DNA of 64,000 bases from Lachnobacterium bovis (GCF_900111325.1 NZ_FOGW01000004.1:1-64000); one strand, 5' to 3'; counted from the first letter of the stretch, positions 54,340 to 63,744 are shown. Numbers and translations are program-made. Notes: generated by a model from the sequence alone, not told the origin.

Positions 54340-55705
54340 TTAATACCTCAATTGCTTTTTGTACTTGATTATCTTTATTTATATCATACTCAGCAGTTTG
54401 ATTTTGTACATTAAATTTAACCTCTACGTCAGGCTTAATACCCTTTCCATGGATATAATGGCCATTAGGCGTATAATATCTTGCAGTTGTAATCTTAATA
54501 GCATCACCATTTTCTAATTTAAAGATGGATTGAACTATACCTTTTCCGAAGCTCTTTTCGCCAATTATTGTACCATATTTGTAATCTTTAATTGCTCCTG
54601 CAAATATTTCTGAAGCACTTGCACTATCACCGTTAATTAAAACCGTTATCGGATATTCTAATTTATTTTTTCCATCAGAACGTGCAACTTCTTTATTACC
54701 ATATTTATCTTTTGTATATACTACAATTCCCTTTGGAAGTATATTATTTAGCATATTAACTACAGAAGTTAACATTCCTCCTGGATTAGAACGTACATCA
54801 AAAATAAATCCTTGTACGCCTTGCTTTTTTAATGCCTCTATAGCAGCCTTAAACTGTTCATCTGTCTTATCTTGAAATTCACTAATAGAAATATAGCCAA
54901 TGTTGTTATTTAAAACTTGATATGACACACTAGGCAATTCTAAATTTTTACGGATAAGCTCAACCGAAATATTTCTATTTTCTGAAGCTCTAAAAACTTC
55001 AATACTAACTTTTGTATCAGCCTTGCCTCTAAGTCTTTGTGCAACTTTAGCTAATTCTTGATTTGCAACATCTTTATTGTTGACTTTTACAATAACATCG
55101 CCTTCCTTTAGGCCACCCTTACTTGCAGGCGAATCATCATATACTTTAAGAATTTTGATTGATTTATCGCTTGGATCTTGTGTGACATGTGTTCCTATTC
55201 CACAATATTCACCTGAAGATTCCTGTTTAAATGCCTTATACTCTTCTTTTGTATAATATGTTGAATATTTATCACCTAATCCCTCAACAATACCTGTATA
55301 CATTTTATTTTTAACTTTTTTTACATCATAATCCTTGTAATAATAAAGATCCATATAAGTTCTTAATTCATTGATTTTATCCATCGATTTTTTATCAAGA
55401 ATCTCGTTTCCAACATGCATCTTATTATTTGCTTTAAAAACAAAATAACGACCTGTTGCATAACTATACAAATAAGCACTTCCAAAAGTTATAATTAATG
55501 TTATGGCAACCCCAGAAATAACTCCCGTTACGAACTTGTTTTTTAACATTTTTAAAATTTTTTTCTTTTCTTTTATGTCTTGTGTATCTAAAAAATCTTC
55601 AGCATTTTCTAAATCTTCAAAATCGTTTATTTCTTTTGTATCTTTTTCTTCTTTTAAAGATTTAGGATTCTCATCAACTGAATCATTTTCTTTATTTTCC
55701 AACAT
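54317..55705 (-). CDS. C-terminal processing peptidase (S41 family, CtpA/B-like)
   Basis: 462 residues from the ATG at 55703-55705 (GGGGGTGA 8 nt upstream). An acidic cytoplasmic start (1-50) is followed by a membrane helix (about 65-88), a PDZ domain (about 180-260) with YCGIGTHV and GLKEGDVIVKV, and the serine protease domain with NGDSASASEIFAGAI and GEKSFGKGIVQ (Ser/Lys dyad). It cuts exported proteins outside the membrane and may process wall hydrolases. It lies downstream of ftsEX after a hairpin at 55747-55786. Confidence 0.93.
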   Translation of the reverse strand: MLENKENDSVDENPKSLKEEKDTKEINDFEDLENAEDFLDTQDIKEKKKILKMLKNKFVTGVISGVAITLIITFGSAYLYSYATGRYFVFKANNKMHVGNEILDKKSMDKINELRTYMDLYYYKDYDVKKVKNKMYTGIVEGLGDKYSTYYTKEEYKAFKQESSGEYCGIGTHVTQDPSDKSIKILKVYDDSPASKGGLKEGDVIVKVNNKDVANQELAKVAQRLRGKADTKVSIEVFRASENRNISVELIRKNLELPSVSYQVLNNNIGYISISEFQDKTDEQFKAAIEALKKQGVQGFIFDVRSNPGGMLTSVVNMLNNILPKGIVVYTKDKYGNKEVARSDGKNKLEYPITVLINGDSASASEIFAGAIKDYKYGTIIGEKSFGKGIVQSIFKLENGDAIKITTARYYTPNGHYIHGKGIKPDVEVKFNVQNQTAEYDINKDNQVQKAIEVLNEKINGK

Positions 55706-55746
55706 TAATTCATTCACCCCCAAATAAGTCTCTACAAACAAGAAGG

Positions 55747-55786
55747 CTTCCAAATTGGAACATCCGAAATATTCCATTGGAAGCCA
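55747..55786. other. Strong hairpin between ftsX and ctp
   Basis: Arms GGCTTCCAA (55747-55755) and TTGGAAGCC (55778-55786) pair perfectly, with a further inner GGAA/TTCC pairing. No good T-run follows on either strand, so it may stabilise mRNA or mark an RNase site more than terminate. Confidence 0.55.
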
Positions 55787-55824
55787 AATTTTACTATCTA
55801 ACTTTTTATTTTTATTAGACTTTA

Positions 55825-56826
55825 TTATACTCTAAGATGTTTTCTAATTGTAATCATACTACCAAATAAACCAATACCTACACCTAAAAGTATTGCAACT
55901 GGAACTAAAGTTGTAAATATTTGTCCAACTGGGATAAAGCTAACAATATTGTTAATTACACTAAATCTATCTTTAATATAACCAATAATCTTTCCGTAAA
56001 GTGTATATAAAAGGATTAATGGTAAAATTGCACCAACTAAACCAATGATAATACCTTCTACGATAAATGGAGCACGAATTAAGAAATCGGTAGCACCAAT
56101 TAATCTCATGATTGCAATCTCTTCACGTCTTACAGAAATACCAACTGTTACTGTATTACTAATCAAAAATACTGCTACACCAAGTAATATAATAATAATA
56201 CCTGCTGATATATATCCAATCAATTTGTTAAATGCTGTTAATGTTTTTGCAATTTCTTTTGAATGGTTAACTTTTCTAACACCATCCATACCCTTAACGT
56301 AATTTACTAAGTTCTTTTGCATTGAAACATCATTTAAAAATACTTCATAATGATCTGAATTTTTTAACGCATCTTTAAGGATTTCTGCTGTATTTGATGG
56401 CAATTTTCCTTTATTATCTGTTACATTTGTTTGATCTTTAGTATTGCGTAAAGATACATCCTTCTGTTTATTTGTATCATTCTTTTCAGTTTTATCTGTC
56501 TTAACTTGCATTTTATTTCCAAAGTCTTTTGCAGCCTTTTTGTTTGATACATAAATACATTTAGCAACTTCGCCACGTTTTTTAATTTTCTTGCCAATTT
56601 CATCAATCTGTTTCTTTGATAATCCATCATCAAAAAAAACTGTGATTGCTACATTTTCTTCTGCATCCTTAACCATACCATTGAAATTATTAACAATAAT
56701 ATAGAATAAACCAAATAAGAAAATACATGCAGACATTGTTGCAATTGACGCAAGTGAAAACATTTTATTTCGCCAAATATTTTTTATACCTTGTTGAATA
56801 CTATATAATGTTGAACTAATTTTCAT
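55825..56826 (-). CDS. ftsX: Cell division protein FtsX with enlarged extracellular domain
   Basis: 333 residues from the ATG at 56824-56826, which overlaps the end of ftsE by 11 bp. There are four helices (about 23-45, 200-222, 247-275, 300-322) and the first extracellular domain. The domain has an extra Lys/Asn/Thr/Asp-rich stretch of about 45 residues (KTDKTEKNDTNKQKD onward, near 103-147). FtsX with FtsE turns on peptidoglycan hydrolases outside the membrane during division. The insert may bind partner hydrolases or a local coiled coil. Confidence 0.92.
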   Translation of the reverse strand: MKISSTLYSIQQGIKNIWRNKMFSLASIATMSACIFLFGLFYIIVNNFNGMVKDAEENVAITVFFDDGLSKKQIDEIGKKIKKRGEVAKCIYVSNKKAAKDFGNKMQVKTDKTEKNDTNKQKDVSLRNTKDQTNVTDNKGKLPSNTAEILKDALKNSDHYEVFLNDVSMQKNLVNYVKGMDGVRKVNHSKEIAKTLTAFNKLIGYISAGIIIILLGVAVFLISNTVTVGISVRREEIAIMRLIGATDFLIRAPFIVEGIIIGLVGAILPLILLYTLYGKIIGYIKDRFSVINNIVSFIPVGQIFTTLVPVAILLGVGIGLFGSMITIRKHLRV

Positions 56827-57502
56827 TTTCGATATCGCCCTGCTTGCTATCGCTAACAATAACACCTTTCTTCATAGTTATAACACGTTTCTTCATAACC
56901 TTAACAATTTCCATGTTATGAGTTACTACTACAACTGTTGTGCCTCTATTGTTGATTTCCTCTAATAACTTCATAATTTCCCAAGCATTATTATTATCAA
57001 GGTTACCTGTAGGCTCATCCGCTAATAAAATCTTAGGTTCATTTACTAAAGCTCTAGCAATAGCGACTCTCTGCTGTTCACCACCTGATAACTGACGTGG
57101 AACTGAACGATATTTAGCTGCAAGTCCAACTAGCGAAAGCATCTTAGATACTTTCTTTCTAATGTGTAAATTATTTTCTCCAATAACTTTTTGTGCAAAT
57201 GCAACGTTCTCGTATACATTTCTGTCTTTTAAAAGTCTAAAATCTTGAAATACTACACCAATATTACGGCGAAGCTTTGGAATCTGTCTTCTTTTAATTT
57301 TGTTTAACGGTTTATCGTTAATCCAAATTGTACCTGTTGTTGGCTCTAATTCTTTTAAAAGTAATTTGATAAATGTTGATTTACCAGAACCACTATCACC
57401 TACAACGAAAACAAATTCTCCTTCGTCAATATTTATTGATATATCGCTAAGCGCAGGAACTCCTGCTACATACTCTTTGCTGACATTTTCCAGCTTAATC
57501 AT
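56816..57502 (-). CDS. ftsE: Cell division ATP-binding protein FtsE
   Basis: 228 residues with Walker A GDSGSGKST (about 34-42), signature LSGGEQQRVAIARAL, Walker B ILLADEPTGNLD and VVVVTHNM. It couples ATP hydrolysis to FtsX. The ribosome site is GAGGAG. The pair ftsE-ftsX is followed by ctp. Confidence 0.96.
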   Translation of the reverse strand: MIKLENVSKEYVAGVPALSDISINIDEGEFVFVVGDSGSGKSTFIKLLLKELEPTTGTIWINDKPLNKIKRRQIPKLRRNIGVVFQDFRLLKDRNVYENVAFAQKVIGENNLHIRKKVSKMLSLVGLAAKYRSVPRQLSGGEQQRVAIARALVNEPKILLADEPTGNLDNNNAWEIMKLLEEINNRGTTVVVVTHNMEIVKVMKKRVITMKKGVIVSDSKQGDIENEN

Positions 57503-57626
57503 GACAATCTCCTCTGTTTATTATTACTATTTCTAAATTGCTACTAGATGTTTTCTTATATTTTTTTATACCACAAAAAAACATCCACTAACATAGGATA
57601 TTACAAAAGGGAAGAAAAATCAAGTT

Positions 57627-58715
57627 TTAATAATCCTGTTCTTCCATATACTTCATATATTTCACAACCATAAGTGCTATTTTAAAGGTGATTGCATCTT
57701 CAAAAACTCTTAAATCTAGCCCTGTACTCTTTTGTAATTTATCTAAACGATAAACTAGTGTATTTCTATGAATATATAGCTGTCTAGATGTTTCAGACAC
57801 ATTCAAACTGTTTTCAAAAAACTTATTAATTGTTGTTAAAACTTCTTCATCAAAATCATCTGGTGAACGATCACCGAAAATTTCTTTTATAAACATTCTA
57901 CATAAAGGTATTGGAAGCTGATAAATTAATCTACCAATTCCTAACTGTGAAAATCCAATTACGTCTTTTTCTTCAAAGAAAATTTTTCCTACATCTAAAG
58001 CCATTCTTGCTTCTTTGTATGAACGAGAAACTTCTTTTATTTCATTAATGATAGTACCATATGAAATATGAACTTCTTTTACTTCATCAGATTTCAATAT
58101 TCCAATGATAACATTAGCTGTTTTATTTAAATCTTCGTATGTCTCATTTTCTGTGAGTTCTTTAACGATTATAATATTTTTTTCATCAACTGCTGTCACG
58201 AAATCTTTTGTTTTCCCACCAAAAAGACTTCTAATTTTTTCTAATTCATTACCATCTTTATCTCTTTTAGTTTCTACAATATAAACTACACGTCTAACTT
58301 CTGTTTCTATATGTAATTTCTTTGCTCTGTTGTAGATGTCAACTAGTAATAAATTGTCAAGCAATAAATTTTTAATAAAATTGTCTTTATCAAAACGTTC
58401 TTTATATGCTATTAATAAATTCTGAATCTGAAATCCAGCAATTTTTCCTATCATATATACATCTTCATTATCTCCATACGCAAGTAGAATATATTCTAAT
58501 TGACGATCGTCAAAAACCTTAAAAAACTGGCATCCATTAACGACTTGACTGTCTGCAGGCGAACCAACAAATGCTCGTGCAGGCTCAACAAATTGCTCAG
58601 CATCTGAAAATGTTGCAGCTAAGACCTTTCCTTCTACGTCTATTACACATAAATCTGTGCGGGTAATCCCTTTTAGACCGTCTATCGTATTTTGAAGTAT
58701 TTGATTGGATATCAT
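57627..58715 (-). CDS. PucR/CdaR-type transcription regulator
   Basis: 362 residues from the ATG at 58713-58715 (AAGGAG 8 nt upstream; a GTG 9 bp earlier overlaps it). The N-terminal sensor part (about 5-130) resembles the sugar-diacid-binding region; the C-terminus is a PucR-type helix-turn-helix (NVSETSRQLYIHRNTLVYRLDKL, about 315-340). The family activates genes for sugar diacid or purine use. No catabolic genes lie nearby, so its target is unknown. Confidence 0.85.
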   Translation of the reverse strand: MISNQILQNTIDGLKGITRTDLCVIDVEGKVLAATFSDAEQFVEPARAFVGSPADSQVVNGCQFFKVFDDRQLEYILLAYGDNEDVYMIGKIAGFQIQNLLIAYKERFDKDNFIKNLLLDNLLLVDIYNRAKKLHIETEVRRVVYIVETKRDKDGNELEKIRSLFGGKTKDFVTAVDEKNIIIVKELTENETYEDLNKTANVIIGILKSDEVKEVHISYGTIINEIKEVSRSYKEARMALDVGKIFFEEKDVIGFSQLGIGRLIYQLPIPLCRMFIKEIFGDRSPDDFDEEVLTTINKFFENSLNVSETSRQLYIHRNTLVYRLDKLQKSTGLDLRVFEDAITFKIALMVVKYMKYMEEQDY

Positions 58716-58918
58716 ATAACACACTCCTTCTCCGATTAATTTACGATTTGCATAAAATCCTGTTTATATTTTAATGCAAAACAACGAAAAAATAAAGAGT
58801 AAATGTGTAATTTTTACTCATTTTCTCTTATTTTTTTCATTTCGCTTGTTAATTTTTAACCATATTACATATTCAATACATAAATTTATGTCTTTTTTCT
58901 ATAATAAAAATGCATTTT

Positions 58919-59803
58919 TTATGCTTTTTTATGTTCTTTTGTATATTCTATGAACCCCTCTCCTAGAACTTCTCTTACATCAGATACTATAACAAACGCA
59001 CGTGGATCAATCTTAACAACAATTTCTTTTAATGTGACAATCTCCTTTTTAGATACGACACAATAAAGAACACACTTATCATCTCCTGTGTACATTCCTC
59101 TTGCTTCTAGCCCTGTAACGCCTCTATCTAATGTCTCTAATAAAGTTTCTGCAATTTCATCATATTTATCTGTAATAATATATGCTGCCTTTGAAAATTT
59201 AAAACCTTCAAGTATTGTATCGGATGTTCTTGAAGCTATTGTTATTGCAATAACAGCATAAAGTGTTGATCTTAAACCAAAAATCATAAATCCAATTGCA
59301 ATAATCAAAAAATCTACAAACTGCATTATCTGTGCAACCGAATAATGTTTTACCTTTTTATGAATTAAAGCCGCAACCATATCTGTTCCACCTGTGGTTG
59401 CTTTACTTTTAAAAGTTAATCCTAATCCTACTCCAGCCAAAAATCCACCAAAAACAGATGCTATAACGTAATCTCCCTTAGGTATGTCAATAGCTGGCAA
59501 TACTCCTAACCAAACGGATAACATAAGCGTTCCAAAAAACGTTCTACCTATAAATCTTTTTCCCATTATTATGTAAGCCAAAATAAAAACAGGCGCATTT
59601 AATCCTATATTGGTAATCCACAAAGGAATACCACCCTTTATTATATTTTTACTTACATCTTTAATAACAATTGCAAGTCCAGTAAAGCCTCCATCTACAA
59701 GATGTATTGGATCATAAATCCATCCGTAAGCCATCGCCACAAAACATGTTCCAATAACAATCATGCAATAGTCCTTTAATATGCCCTTGTATTTTAAATT
59801 CAT
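58919..59803 (-). CDS. YitT-family membrane protein (DUF161/DUF2179)
   Basis: 294 residues from the ATG at 59801-59803 (GAGG 9 nt upstream). Five or six helices (10-210, including GGFTGLAIVIKD and KSKATTGGTDMVAALI) precede a cytoplasmic DUF2179 domain (about 225-285). Members are found in several copies in Firmicutes; the transported or sensed compound is not known. Confidence 0.88.
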   Translation of the reverse strand: MNLKYKGILKDYCMIVIGTCFVAMAYGWIYDPIHLVDGGFTGLAIVIKDVSKNIIKGGIPLWITNIGLNAPVFILAYIIMGKRFIGRTFFGTLMLSVWLGVLPAIDIPKGDYVIASVFGGFLAGVGLGLTFKSKATTGGTDMVAALIHKKVKHYSVAQIMQFVDFLIIAIGFMIFGLRSTLYAVIAITIASRTSDTILEGFKFSKAAYIITDKYDEIAETLLETLDRGVTGLEARGMYTGDDKCVLYCVVSKKEIVTLKEIVVKIDPRAFVIVSDVREVLGEGFIEYTKEHKKA

Positions 59804-59856
59804 TTTTAACAACCTCTTTTATCTAGTTTTCTAGTTATTTTTCTCTAGTTTATTAT

Positions 59857-60522
59857 TTAGTTTTCCAAACTTATCAATGTTTTATGAAAACGCTTAAAAC
59901 GTACAATTTTTTTTATTTTATTCCATAAGCTATGATTTGATGCAATATTTTTATTATCACCAACACCATACCAAATTCCAGCATTAATAAGCCCTTTATA
60001 ATCATCGAGAAAACTCTCTTGCTCCAGACTTGGTATCACCGAAAAAACAACATCTGCTCCTGTTGCATTGATATCGTTTATTATAGATTCATATGCACCA
60101 ATACACTCATCTAAAGCTCGTACATTAACAATTATAATTTCAGGAAAATTCTTTTCCAAAATATTTTTAAACTTTTCAATTTTTTCTATACTTTGCCCTA
60201 TTATGAAAACTTTTTTTCTGTTACGTTCAACACGTTTAAAAAACTCTTCAAAAAAAACATTATTTTCAATTTCATGATATCTTTGTGTTGAATTTTCTCC
60301 AACAGCACTTAATATTTCTGTTTCAGCCAAAATTGAAAACTTTAAACCTTCTAATATTCCCTTATAATGTTCGTCTTTTTCTGCATTTAAAATCATGGAC
60401 ATATCAACCTCTTCTATCGTTTTTAGAACAGGCGATTCCATGTCTTTTTCTATTTCAGAAAGTATTTCACGCACATTATAATTATCTAACGTAACCCCTG
60501 CAATTTCTACTTTCTTTATCAT
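59857..60522 (-). CDS. Degenerate WecG/TagA/CpsF-family protein
   Basis: 221 residues aligning along the length of the WecG/TagA/CpsF glycosyltransferase family (N-acetylmannosaminuronyl or ManNAc transferases). The frame start VEIAGVTLDNYNV and the later KVFIIGQ, VNVRAL and NAGIWYGVGD segments fit. The core active-site motif (usually A-D-x-x-x-P-D-G) reads LKFSILAETEI here, so the catalytic Asp is replaced. It is likely a non-catalytic relative or has changed chemistry. It has its own promoter and no glycan gene beside it. Confidence 0.7.
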   Translation of the reverse strand: MIKKVEIAGVTLDNYNVREILSEIEKDMESPVLKTIEEVDMSMILNAEKDEHYKGILEGLKFSILAETEILSAVGENSTQRYHEIENNVFFEEFFKRVERNRKKVFIIGQSIEKIEKFKNILEKNFPEIIIVNVRALDECIGAYESIINDINATGADVVFSVIPSLEQESFLDDYKGLINAGIWYGVGDNKNIASNHSLWNKIKKIVRFKRFHKTLISLEN

Positions 60523-60590
60523 ACTCTCTCTCTTCTCTTTTTTATCGTAAATATATTATTTGTTAAAAATAGCCACATTTATATGCTATT

Positions 60591-60619
60591 ATTATAATAT
60601 ACAATATGCTACTTGTCTA
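60591..60619 (-). promoter_or_regulatory. Promoter of the WecG/TagA-like gene
   Basis: On the minus strand TAGACA (60614-60619), a 17-bp spacer and TATAAT (60591-60596). Confidence 0.6.
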
Positions 60620-60783
60620 AAAATCACATTTTTTATTATATTTTTTTAATTTTTCATAAATATATTCTTAACAAAATTTCTATTCGTTCATTCCTGCAAT
60701 GTAATTTCACACAATTTACGCACTGTTTTCTAAATTGATTGACTTCTTTAGTTTTTGAATAACACTAATAAATGTGCTCTAAC

Positions 60784-60931
60784 TTATCAACTTTTGTGAG
60801 TTTACACATAATATTTTTTTAAATCCACAAAAGTTTTCCACTTTTTTAACATGATTTTTTGTGGATAACGTTGATAACCCTGTTTGTATATGATTTTTAG
60901 CGTTTTTCTATTGTCTATCATTTGTGGGTAA
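60784..60931. promoter_or_regulatory. Cluster of DnaA-box-like sites
   Basis: A perfect box TGTGGATAA is at 60860-60868 and a one-mismatch box TGTGGGTAA at 60923-60931. Two-mismatch sites are at 60784-60792, 60821-60829, 60834-60842 and 60869-60877. AT-rich repeats with TGTAATATTTTT follow directly to about 61004. Confidence 0.5.
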
Positions 60932-61140
60932 ATTGTTGTTATTTTAGTGTAATATTTTTGTAATATTTTATTTCTATTTTTTTGTAATATTTTTGGTCAA
61001 AACGCTATATTTTTAGTAGAATTCAAACTTTTAGTTTTCAAACATTTCTCAAAATTACACAACAATTACATAATAAAAGTCATCGACTGATGACGATGAC
61101 TACAAACGTTTGCCAAAATTTTAACATGCATAATTTAGTT

Positions 61141-61169
61141 TTGTCAAGTTTAGCTATTTCTGACATTAT
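61141..61169 (+). promoter_or_regulatory. Possible sigma-A promoter of yjfB
   Basis: TTGTCA (61141-61146), 17 bp, CATTAT (61164-61169). Confidence 0.3.
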
Positions 61170-61189
61170 ATTTCATGAATTTTCCTAAT

Positions 61190-61216
61190 TAATAATATCC
61201 CTAAAATAGCCGAATT
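61190..61216 (+). promoter_or_regulatory. Possible sigma-D (motility) promoter of yjfB
   Basis: TAAT (61190-61193), 15 bp, GCCGAATT (61209-61216), close to TAAA-N15-GCCGATAT. It lies 40 bp before the start codon; motility genes of this family are often sigma-D controlled. Confidence 0.4.
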
Positions 61217-61255
61217 CATTGTTATGTGAATTAGTTTTTTCTAGGAGGTGGTTTT

Positions 61256-61465
61256 ATGATGGATATCACTCAGGTAAATCACGCTTTAACTGACGTTGAT
61301 AATTTTGCTATGACAAATACTGCCAGTCGAATCAAAACCGAGATTAACGTCCAGTTATTGAGTAATTCGATTGATCAAATTAAAACTCAAGGCACAGATA
61401 TGATTCGCATGATGGAATTATCAGTTAATCCAAATATTGGCTCTAACGTTGATATACTTGTTTAA
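61256..61465 (+). CDS. yjfB: YjfB-family putative motility protein
   Basis: 69 residues; the pattern MDITQVNHALT, then QLLSNSIDQIKTQGTDMIRMMELSVNPNIGSNVDILV matches the YjfB family of small proteins linked to motility in Firmicutes. The ribosome site AGGAGGTGG is 7 nt before the first ATG. It is one of few plus-strand genes here and ends at a bidirectional terminator. Confidence 0.85.
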   Translation: MMDITQVNHALTDVDNFAMTNTASRIKTEINVQLLSNSIDQIKTQGTDMIRMMELSVNPNIGSNVDILV

Positions 61466-61548
61466 GTAAAAAAGATTACTCCTCAGATAATATTTAACAA
61501 TAAAAAGTTAGAAACAGACGATATTTGATGTTTTAATTGTAATTAGTC

Positions 61549-61588
61549 CAAAAAAGGACGGCTACATATAAGTAGTCGTCCTTTTATT
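61549..61588. terminator. Bidirectional terminator between yjfB and ridA
   Basis: Arms AAAAGGACGGCTAC (61552-61565) and GTAGTCGTCCTTTT (61572-61585), with one wobble pair and T-rich ends on both strands. Confidence 0.85.
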
Positions 61589-61597
61589 AAATTAATT

Positions 61598-61978
61598 TTA
61601 TACATTTTTTATTGCAATTGCTTCTACTTCAAGCATAACATCTTTAGGAAGTCTTGCTACTTCAACACAACTTCTTGCAGGATAATCTGCTTCAAAGAAT
61701 TTCTCATACACTTCGTTGATTTTAGCAAAATCATTCATTTCTTTAATAAAAACTGTAGTTTTTACAACATCTGCCATAGAACATCCAGCTTCTTTTAATA
61801 AATTTGTTAAATTCTCAAATGCCTGCTTTGCCTGTTCTACTGAACCTTCTGGAATTTCTCCTGTAGCAGGTACAACTGGAATAATACCTGATGTATACAC
61901 AACTCCATTTACTTCTATTGCTTGTGAATATGGTCCAATTGCTGCTGGAGCCTTATCTGTTTTAATTACTTTTTTCAT
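61598..61978 (-). CDS. ridA: RidA-family 2-iminobutanoate/2-iminopropanoate deaminase
   Basis: 126 residues, full length for RidA. Family motifs: APAAIGPYSQAIEVNG, YTSGIIPV, and near the end YPARSCVEVARLPKDVMLEVEAIA with the conserved Arg. It removes reactive enamines and imines from PLP enzymes. The ribosome site AAGGA lies before the ATG. Single gene. Confidence 0.94.
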   Translation of the reverse strand: MKKVIKTDKAPAAIGPYSQAIEVNGVVYTSGIIPVVPATGEIPEGSVEQAKQAFENLTNLLKEAGCSMADVVKTTVFIKEMNDFAKINEVYEKFFEADYPARSCVEVARLPKDVMLEVEAIAIKNV

Positions 61979-62050
61979 AACATAATCCTTCTTTCTGTAT
62001 CTTAAATATTAATACAAAAAAAGTATATTACATTAAAGTATTAAAATCAA

Positions 62051-62884
62051 TTAATTTTTACGAATTTTTCCATCTGTAATATTAATAATCTTCTCTTTAT
62101 ATAAACGTCCTATTGCTCGTTTAAATGCATTTTTACTTAATCCAGTCTCTCTTTTAATAACTTCAGGGCTTGCTTTTTCAGAGAAAGGAAGTACTCCTGC
62201 GTATGAATCAATAATTTCTAATACTTTTTTAGCATCTTCATCCATTTGAATATGCGCTTTTTCTCGCATAGTAATGTCAATTTTACCATCAGGTTTAACG
62301 CCTGTTACTCGCGCTTCTATCACATCACCAATTCTTAAATATTCATGTACTTCAAAAGATGGTAATTTAGCTGAGAATCTATCATCAACAGCTACAAATG
62401 TTCCAAAATTATCACTAAATTCATAAACTCTACCACTAACTCTATCGCCAACTTTATATGGTGAATCTTTCTCTAAAAGATCATAAATACCTTTCATACT
62501 AGCACATAAACGATTACTCTTATCTATATATAATGTAACTAAAATTTCATCGCCTTCTTCAACTTTTCTTAGCATTTCATGATATGGCAAAAACAAATCT
62601 TTTTCTAAACCCCAATCTAAGAAAGCACCAATTTTATTAACTTCTTTTACCTCTAATACAGCAAATTTTCCTAAAGTTAACTTTGGTTCATTTGTTGTAG
62701 CAATTAATCTGTCTTTAGAGTCTTTATATAAGAAAATATTAATCTTATCTCCTATTTTTACATTCTCTGGAACCTGTTTTGCAGGAAGAAGGACATGAGT
62801 TTCTGTCTCCATATCTTCTGCTAAATAAACTCCAAAATCTACTTTTTTCACATAATATAATTCTTGGTATTCACCTAATCTCAT
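62051..62884 (-). CDS. CvfB/YitL-like S1-domain RNA-binding protein
   Basis: 277 residues: three S1-like domains (about 1-65, 68-135, 145-210) with GAFLDWGLEKDLFLPYHEM, and a C-terminal winged helix (about 222-277) with SKNAFKRAIGRLYKEKII. CvfB binds RNA and affects virulence gene expression in Staphylococcus; in this organism a role in post-transcriptional control is assumed. Single gene with AGAGG as ribosome site. Confidence 0.9.
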   Translation of the reverse strand: MRLGEYQELYYVKKVDFGVYLAEDMETETHVLLPAKQVPENVKIGDKINIFLYKDSKDRLIATTNEPKLTLGKFAVLEVKEVNKIGAFLDWGLEKDLFLPYHEMLRKVEEGDEILVTLYIDKSNRLCASMKGIYDLLEKDSPYKVGDRVSGRVYEFSDNFGTFVAVDDRFSAKLPSFEVHEYLRIGDVIEARVTGVKPDGKIDITMREKAHIQMDEDAKKVLEIIDSYAGVLPFSEKASPEVIKRETGLSKNAFKRAIGRLYKEKIINITDGKIRKN

Positions 62885-63009
62885 TTTTATACCTCTACAA
62901 TAAACTTTTATTTTTATTGTTTACCTTTCTAAAATAATTCTCTAAACAATGTTATCGGCTACATTTATCACTTACACACTTACTTTTTATGTCGATACAT
63001 TTTATGCAC

Positions 63010-63717
63010 TTACTTTTTTATATATTTTAAAATTGCGTAAGGCTTGCCTTCTTCAGTTGCAAAAACAACGTCAACTTCATCATTATTATATGTCAATCTT
63101 GGATATAAAACATCATCTAACATTGCTTCTTTTCTATACTCTATTTTTAATTCACCAACTGAAAAATCATTTGGCAAATAAGTATCTGCTAACAATACAT
63201 ATTTTACATTATTCATATGTCCATTAGTATCTATAAAAAACGAAGGAACCTTTACCGGATCTTTTTCTTCATATTCTGTTGGAACTTTTAATTTTCTTTT
63301 TTTGTCACCGTATTCTAGTTTCGGCTCTAGTTTATATTTTTCCATGATTTTAGCACTATCTACTACTGGTTTTCTGGCATCAGTATTTAATAAAACCCAA
63401 ATAGAATTAGCCTCAACTAGATGCTCGCCCAAATCATTAGTCACAAGAAAATTTCTATATCCATAAAACGCCTTAAATTCATATGGCCATGTTTTTATAA
63501 TTATTTCATCCTTAAATTTTGGCATCTTATTTATTTTAATTTGCCATGAAGAGATAATCCAACCTAAATTTTCTTTTTTTAAAAAATCTAAATCAACACC
63601 AACATCCTCAGAATGATTTATACTGCAGTTTTGGAAATAATCCAAAAGAGCCGACATTGTCAATCTTTTTTCTGTATCAATTTCTGTATAATTTACAGTC
63701 TCCCTCATTTGAAACAT
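63010..63717 (-). CDS. Acyl-ACP thioesterase (FatA/FatB type)
   Basis: 235 residues with two hot-dog domains: LLDYFQNCSINHSEDVG and WIISSWQIKINKMPKFKDE in the first, and VPSFFIDTNGHMNNVKYV in the second, where D-x-N-x-H forms the active site. It releases fatty acids from acyl-ACP. The ribosome site GGAGG is 6 nt before the ATG. Common in Clostridia as a single gene. Confidence 0.92.
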   Translation of the reverse strand: MFQMRETVNYTEIDTEKRLTMSALLDYFQNCSINHSEDVGVDLDFLKKENLGWIISSWQIKINKMPKFKDEIIIKTWPYEFKAFYGYRNFLVTNDLGEHLVEANSIWVLLNTDARKPVVDSAKIMEKYKLEPKLEYGDKKRKLKVPTEYEEKDPVKVPSFFIDTNGHMNNVKYVLLADTYLPNDFSVGELKIEYRKEAMLDDVLYPRLTYNNDEVDVVFATEEGKPYAILKYIKK

Positions 63718-63744
63718 ATTTTACCTCCAAGCATACAAACGTAT

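Larger units (their letters stand above)
60523..61255. other. 733-bp noncoding region with DnaA boxes and AT-rich repeats
   Basis: It holds the promoter of the WecG-like gene (60591-60619), a DnaA-box cluster (60784-60931), AT-rich direct repeats (about 60948-61004), an 8-bp inverted repeat (61078-61085 with 61094-61101), the 10-bp palindrome CAAACGTTTG (61103-61112) and the promoters of yjfB. No ORF is credible. Confidence 0.7.
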
